The position numbers and the translations under genes were made by a program. From Paracoccaceae bacterium (GTDB taxonomy: Bacteria; Pseudomonadota; Alphaproteobacteria; Rhodobacterales; Rhodobacteraceae): a DNA stretch of 25,863 bases. The notes beneath the pieces were generated by a model. It was not told where the DNA came from and did no database searches. It saw nothing but the letters and a program-made list of their open reading frames with translations. Shown here piece by piece: positions 22,499-25,863 of this stretch (position 1 is the first letter of the stretch; every line of letters starts with the position of its first letter). The stretch lies in contig JAESRD010000128.1 in the NCBI GenBank assembly GCA_016764835.1, forward strand, positions 1 to 25,863, in the 5' to 3' direction.

Positions 22499-24462
22499 TG
22501 GGCAAATCAACACTCAAAGATCTTCTAGAACGCACCCCATTATGGCAACAATTCGTGGCCATAGCCCTCGTCGGAATTGCCATGTTCTTTTCATGGGATG
22601 GGTTTCTGCGTCTGCCATCTGATCTGATCATCCCAATGAAACAGTGGATCACCCAGTTCTTTAACTGGTTGGGCAATGACGCGGCAATCGGCGAGTATAA
22701 GTTCAAGCAATTCACCCGCTCTTTTGCGCTCGTGCTGAAGCAACCCCTGCTATGGGCAGAATATTTCCTCTATCGTGGCTATCGTCCGTTAGATTTGCCG
22801 CCCGTGCCGTGGATCACGCTTATCCTAGCTGGCGGCATATTTGGTCATTGGATATCTGGCTGGCGGCTCGCGCTGTTTACCATGGGCTGCATGCTCTATT
22901 TGGCCGTCTTTGGCCTGTGGCGCGACTCCATGCGCACCCTTTCGATCGTCGTTATCTCGGTGCCTTTTGCTGTGTTGATCGGCTTGTGGTTGGGCATCTG
23001 GGTCACCCGGTCCAAACGCGCGGCGTCCATCATCACGCCAATGTTTGATCTGATGCAAGCAACACCGCATATGGCCTACCTTGTGCCGGTGGTGATCTTG
23101 TTTGGTTTTGGCCAGGTGCCGGCGATGATTGCCACCGTGATTTTTGCCATGCCGCCCATGGCGCGGTGCACCATTTTGGGTATTCAAACCGTCCCACCAG
23201 AGATCATCGAATCCGGTCAAATGTCCGGCTGTACCCCGCGGCAGTTGCTGTGGAAGGTGCAAATCCCTGCGGGCAAACGCATCTTGATGTTGGGGGTCAA
23301 CCAAGTGGTCATGCAGACGCTGGCAATGGCGGTGATCGCTTCGCTGGTTGGCGCAACAGGGCTCGGCCAAAAACTGCTGAACTCACTGCAACAGTTGAAA
23401 CTCGGCGCTGCAGTTGAGCAGGGTCTGGCGATTGTGCTAATCGCCGTCGTGCTCGACCGGCTGACACAGGCCTATGCCAACCGCACTAATAATTACTCCC
23501 CGCCCGAGCCCAATTTGATGAAGCGCCACAAGCACCTAGTAGCCTTTGGTGCGATGATCGTGGTCACGTTTATTTTGGCATGGATGTTCGAAGAGGCTTC
23601 GGTTCTGCCACGTAGCATGACCTTCACTTTTGGCACCCAGCTTGACACAGCTGTGCGTTGGTTTTCGGCCAATGCTTATGCCTATATCCAGCCGGTACGT
23701 GATTTTCTGACACTCTATGTGCTGCTGCCTGTGCGCAACTTCTTCCTAATTGTACCATGGCCGGTGGTTGTCCTCATGGTCGGCGCGGCGGGCCTGCGTC
23801 TGGGCGGCAAGAGCGTCGCAATCCAGTGTATGTCATTGGTAATGATGATCGTCCTCTTCGGCTTTTGGGTGCCCGCTGTGCTCACTGTCTATCTGGTGTT
23901 CTCCGCCGTGATCATCTGCATCATGATTGGCGTGCCAATTGGCATTTGGGCGTCGCGCAGCGACCGGGTCGCAACCGTGGTCCTCGGTATCTGTGATACG
24001 CTGCAAACCTTCCCGTCATTCATCTATCTGATCCCCGTGATCATGCTGCTCAAGGTTGGCGATCTGTCCAACATCGTCGCTATCCTCGCCTATGCCACGG
24101 TGCCGGCAATCCGCTATACCTATCTCGGGCTAAAGGGCGTGCCGACCGTCACGGTAGAGGCCGCAATAGCCAATGGCTGCACCCCGCGCCAACGGTTGCT
24201 CAAGGTAGAATTGCCGCTGGCCCTGCCAGAAATCATGCTCGGCATTAACCAGACCATTATGATGGCGCTGGCGATGGTGGCGATTACAGCGCTGATTGGC
24301 AGCCGTGATCTGGGGCAAGAAATCTACCGCGCCCTGCCGACCGCAGATACCGGCAGAGGTGTTCTGGCTGGTCTGGCAATTGCGGCAATTGGCATAATCG
24401 CAGATCGTCTGATCCAAGCTTGGGCGGCACAACGCAAAAAGCTGTTGGGGGTGGCGAGCTAG
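22498..24462 (+). CDS. proW: Glycine betaine/proline betaine ABC transporter permease, two permease domains in one chain
   Basis: Inner-membrane permease, 654 residues, about twice the size of a usual ProW/OpuAB. Two complete binding-protein-dependent permease domains are visible. The first has SGCTPRQLLWKVQIP (about residue 240) and ends MAVIASLVGATGLGQKLLNSL. The second has NGCTPRQRLLKVELP (about residue 555) and ends MVAITALIGSRDLGQEIYRAL. Both carry the WxTRS/WASRS and TPHMAYLVPVVILF/TFPSFIYLIPVIML segments, so they arose by duplication and fusion. One polypeptide could supply both halves of the channel. It follows the ATPase by TAATG overlap. A 144-base gap precedes the oxidase gene, with no convincing promoter or terminator. 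Confidence 0.9.
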   Translation: MGKSTLKDLLERTPLWQQFVAIALVGIAMFFSWDGFLRLPSDLIIPMKQWITQFFNWLGNDAAIGEYKFKQFTRSFALVLKQPLLWAEYFLYRGYRPLDLPPVPWITLILAGGIFGHWISGWRLALFTMGCMLYLAVFGLWRDSMRTLSIVVISVPFAVLIGLWLGIWVTRSKRAASIITPMFDLMQATPHMAYLVPVVILFGFGQVPAMIATVIFAMPPMARCTILGIQTVPPEIIESGQMSGCTPRQLLWKVQIPAGKRILMLGVNQVVMQTLAMAVIASLVGATGLGQKLLNSLQQLKLGAAVEQGLAIVLIAVVLDRLTQAYANRTNNYSPPEPNLMKRHKHLVAFGAMIVVTFILAWMFEEASVLPRSMTFTFGTQLDTAVRWFSANAYAYIQPVRDFLTLYVLLPVRNFFLIVPWPVVVLMVGAAGLRLGGKSVAIQCMSLVMMIVLFGFWVPAVLTVYLVFSAVIICIMIGVPIGIWASRSDRVATVVLGICDTLQTFPSFIYLIPVIMLLKVGDLSNIVAILAYATVPAIRYTYLGLKGVPTVTVEAAIANGCTPRQRLLKVELPLALPEIMLGINQTIMMALAMVAITALIGSRDLGQEIYRALPTADTGRGVLAGLAIAAIGIIADRLIQAWAAQRKKLLGVAS

Positions 24463-24606
24463 GTCTCGCCGCCTGTTTTCCCCCGACATTATGCAATGCA
24501 CAATCTTTTCCAACATGGTGTCAGTTTCAGTGCTCAAATGTCCGATTTGAAAGAGACGCCGCGCATTTTCTAAGGCAAGATTTCTTTCAAAGGAGCTTAC
24601 CTTCGT

Positions 24607-25857
24607 ATGCGCTATTCCGGTTTTCGTGTCATCAAAGAGGCCCTAACGGGGCACAAGGGTTGGGGCCCCGTTTGGCGTGACCCAGAGCCTCAGCCCGATT
24701 ATGACATCATTATAATTGGTGGTGGCGGGCATGGGCTTGCAACCGCCTATTACCTGGCCAAAGAATTTGGCGAATGCCGCGTGGCTGTGCTCGAAAAGGG
24801 CTGGATCGGCGGCGGTAATGTCGGGCGCAACACCACCATTATTCGCTCCAACTATCTGCTCGACGGCAACGAGCCCTTCTACGAATTTTCGCTTAAACTA
24901 TGGGAAAAAATCGAACAAGATTTCAACTATAACGCCATGGTCAGCCAACGCGGCATTATGAACTTGATCCATTCTGATGCGCAGCGCGATGCTTTTATCC
25001 GGCGCGGCAATGGCATGATCCTCAACGGCGCCGATGCTGAATATCTCGACGCAGACCAGATCCGCGCCGAATACCCGTTTCTTAAATTTGACGATGCGCG
25101 TTTTCCCATCAAAGGTGGCCTGGCTCAGCGGCGCAGCGGCACAGTGCGCCACGACGCGGTCGCATGGGGCTATGCCCGCGGCGCCGATCAACGCGGCGTC
25201 GATATCATCCAAAACTGCGAAGTTACCGGCTTTCGCATCGAAGGCGGCAAGTGTCTTGGTGTCGAAACATCGCGCGGCTATATTGGCGCTAAAAAGGTTG
25301 CTTGCGCCGTTGCTGGCTCCTCTGGCCGCCTTATGGCGCATGCTAATATGCGCCTGCCGATCGAGACACATGTGCTGCAAGCTTTCGTCTCCGAAGGGCT
25401 CAAACCGCTGCTGCCGGGTGTCATCACATTTGGCGCAGGCCACTTTTATGTCAGCCAATCTGACAAAGGCGGCCTTGTTTTTGGCGGCGACCTTGATGGC
25501 TATAATTCCTATGCTCAGCGCGGCAATTTGCCGGTGGTCGAGGATGTCTGCGAGGGCGGCATGGCGATCATGCCGATGATCGGACGGGCGCGGCTTTTGC
25601 GCATGTGGGGCGGGTTGATGGACATGTCGATGGATGGGTCTCCGTTTATCGACAAGACCCATATCGACGGGCTCTATTTCAATGGCGGCTGGTGTTATGG
25701 CGGCTTCAAAGCGACCCCGGCCAGCGGGTTTTGTTACGCGCATCTTCTGGCCACCGAGCGCCCACACGAAACGGCGACAGCTTTCCGGTTCGGTCGCTTC
25801 GAAAAGGGGCTGCTGATTGACGAAAAGGGTGTGGGTAACCACCCAAACTTGCATTGA
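24607..25857 (+). CDS. soxB: Sarcosine oxidase, beta subunit (heterotetrameric), FAD-dependent
   Basis: Large flavin subunit oxidising sarcosine to glycine and passing the one-carbon unit to tetrahydrofolate, 416 residues. The start MRYSGFRVIKEALTGHKGW is characteristic of the family; AAGGAG lies about 11 bases upstream. The FAD-binding Rossmann motif is DIIIIGGGGHGLATAYYLA (about residues 33-51), followed by VLEKGWIGGGNVGRNTTIIR. His182 in VRHDAVAW corresponds to the region where the covalent FMN is held in characterised enzymes. The end (FNGGWCYGGFKATPASG) is also typical. It follows the betaine importer, giving betaine to dimethylglycine to sarcosine to glycine; the other subunits (soxD, soxA, soxG) are expected just past the window edge. 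Only six bases follow the stop. Confidence 0.92.
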   Translation: MRYSGFRVIKEALTGHKGWGPVWRDPEPQPDYDIIIIGGGGHGLATAYYLAKEFGECRVAVLEKGWIGGGNVGRNTTIIRSNYLLDGNEPFYEFSLKLWEKIEQDFNYNAMVSQRGIMNLIHSDAQRDAFIRRGNGMILNGADAEYLDADQIRAEYPFLKFDDARFPIKGGLAQRRSGTVRHDAVAWGYARGADQRGVDIIQNCEVTGFRIEGGKCLGVETSRGYIGAKKVACAVAGSSGRLMAHANMRLPIETHVLQAFVSEGLKPLLPGVITFGAGHFYVSQSDKGGLVFGGDLDGYNSYAQRGNLPVVEDVCEGGMAIMPMIGRARLLRMWGGLMDMSMDGSPFIDKTHIDGLYFNGGWCYGGFKATPASGFCYAHLLATERPHETATAFRFGRFEKGLLIDEKGVGNHPNLH

Positions 25858-25863
25858 GGCCTA

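Noticed and set aside
24898..25854. 318-codon minus-strand open frame opposite sarcosine oxidase
   Set aside because: It mirrors a strongly conserved flavoprotein gene and shows no domain of its own.

Overview
The window looks like a chromosomal segment of an alphaproteobacterium, probably a marine Rhodobacterales or Rhizobiales relative. The reasons are moderately high GC, dense operons with ATGA/TAATG start-stop overlaps, many solute ABC transporters, FCD-type GntR control, and a glycine betaine / sarcosine oxidase neighbourhood. This placement is inference. I see no rRNA, tRNA, CRISPR array or phage genes.

Layout. (A) 1-7297, plus strand: one tightly overlapped operon. It encodes a Dpp/Opp-type ABC transporter (permease cut by the window edge, second permease, two ATPases), a D-2-hydroxyacid dehydrogenase and a cytoplasmic GH2 beta-mannosidase. 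Import of a beta-mannoside followed by intracellular hydrolysis is the simplest reading. (B) 14942 down to 7322, minus strand: a carbohydrate ABC operon. Its order is binding protein with a twin-arginine leader, two MalFG-type permeases, an amidohydrolase-2 (lactonase-like) protein, two enolase-superfamily dehydratases, and a MalK/UgpC-type ATPase interrupted by an in-frame TAA. It is divergent from an aldo/keto reductase (15129-15998) and an FCD GntR regulator (16044-16838). Together these suggest a non-phosphorylative route: aldose to aldonolactone to aldonate to 2-keto-3-deoxyaldonate. The intervening promoter region carries several palindromes.

(C) 16839-20433 is a decayed zone. It holds a probable IS3-type transposase remnant, an aldo/keto reductase lacking its N-terminal part, a regulator that appears to join an IclR-like winged helix to a sugar periplasmic-binding-protein domain, and a decayed, internally deleted second copy of the GntR regulator. 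After these come about 420 bases of AT-rich sequence with nested inverted repeats. (D) 20434-24462, plus strand: a glycine betaine/proline-betaine ABC transporter (ProX, ProV-like ATPase, and an unusually long ProW-like permease with two permease domains in one chain). It is followed by sarcosine oxidase beta subunit (24607-25857), which continues betaine catabolism toward glycine.

I do not see a clearly undescribed defence or mobile system. The most interesting items are the premature stop in the sugar ATPase, the decayed GntR copy, the regulator/reductase deletion junction, the two-domain regulator, and the amidohydrolase with altered metal-ligand motifs.
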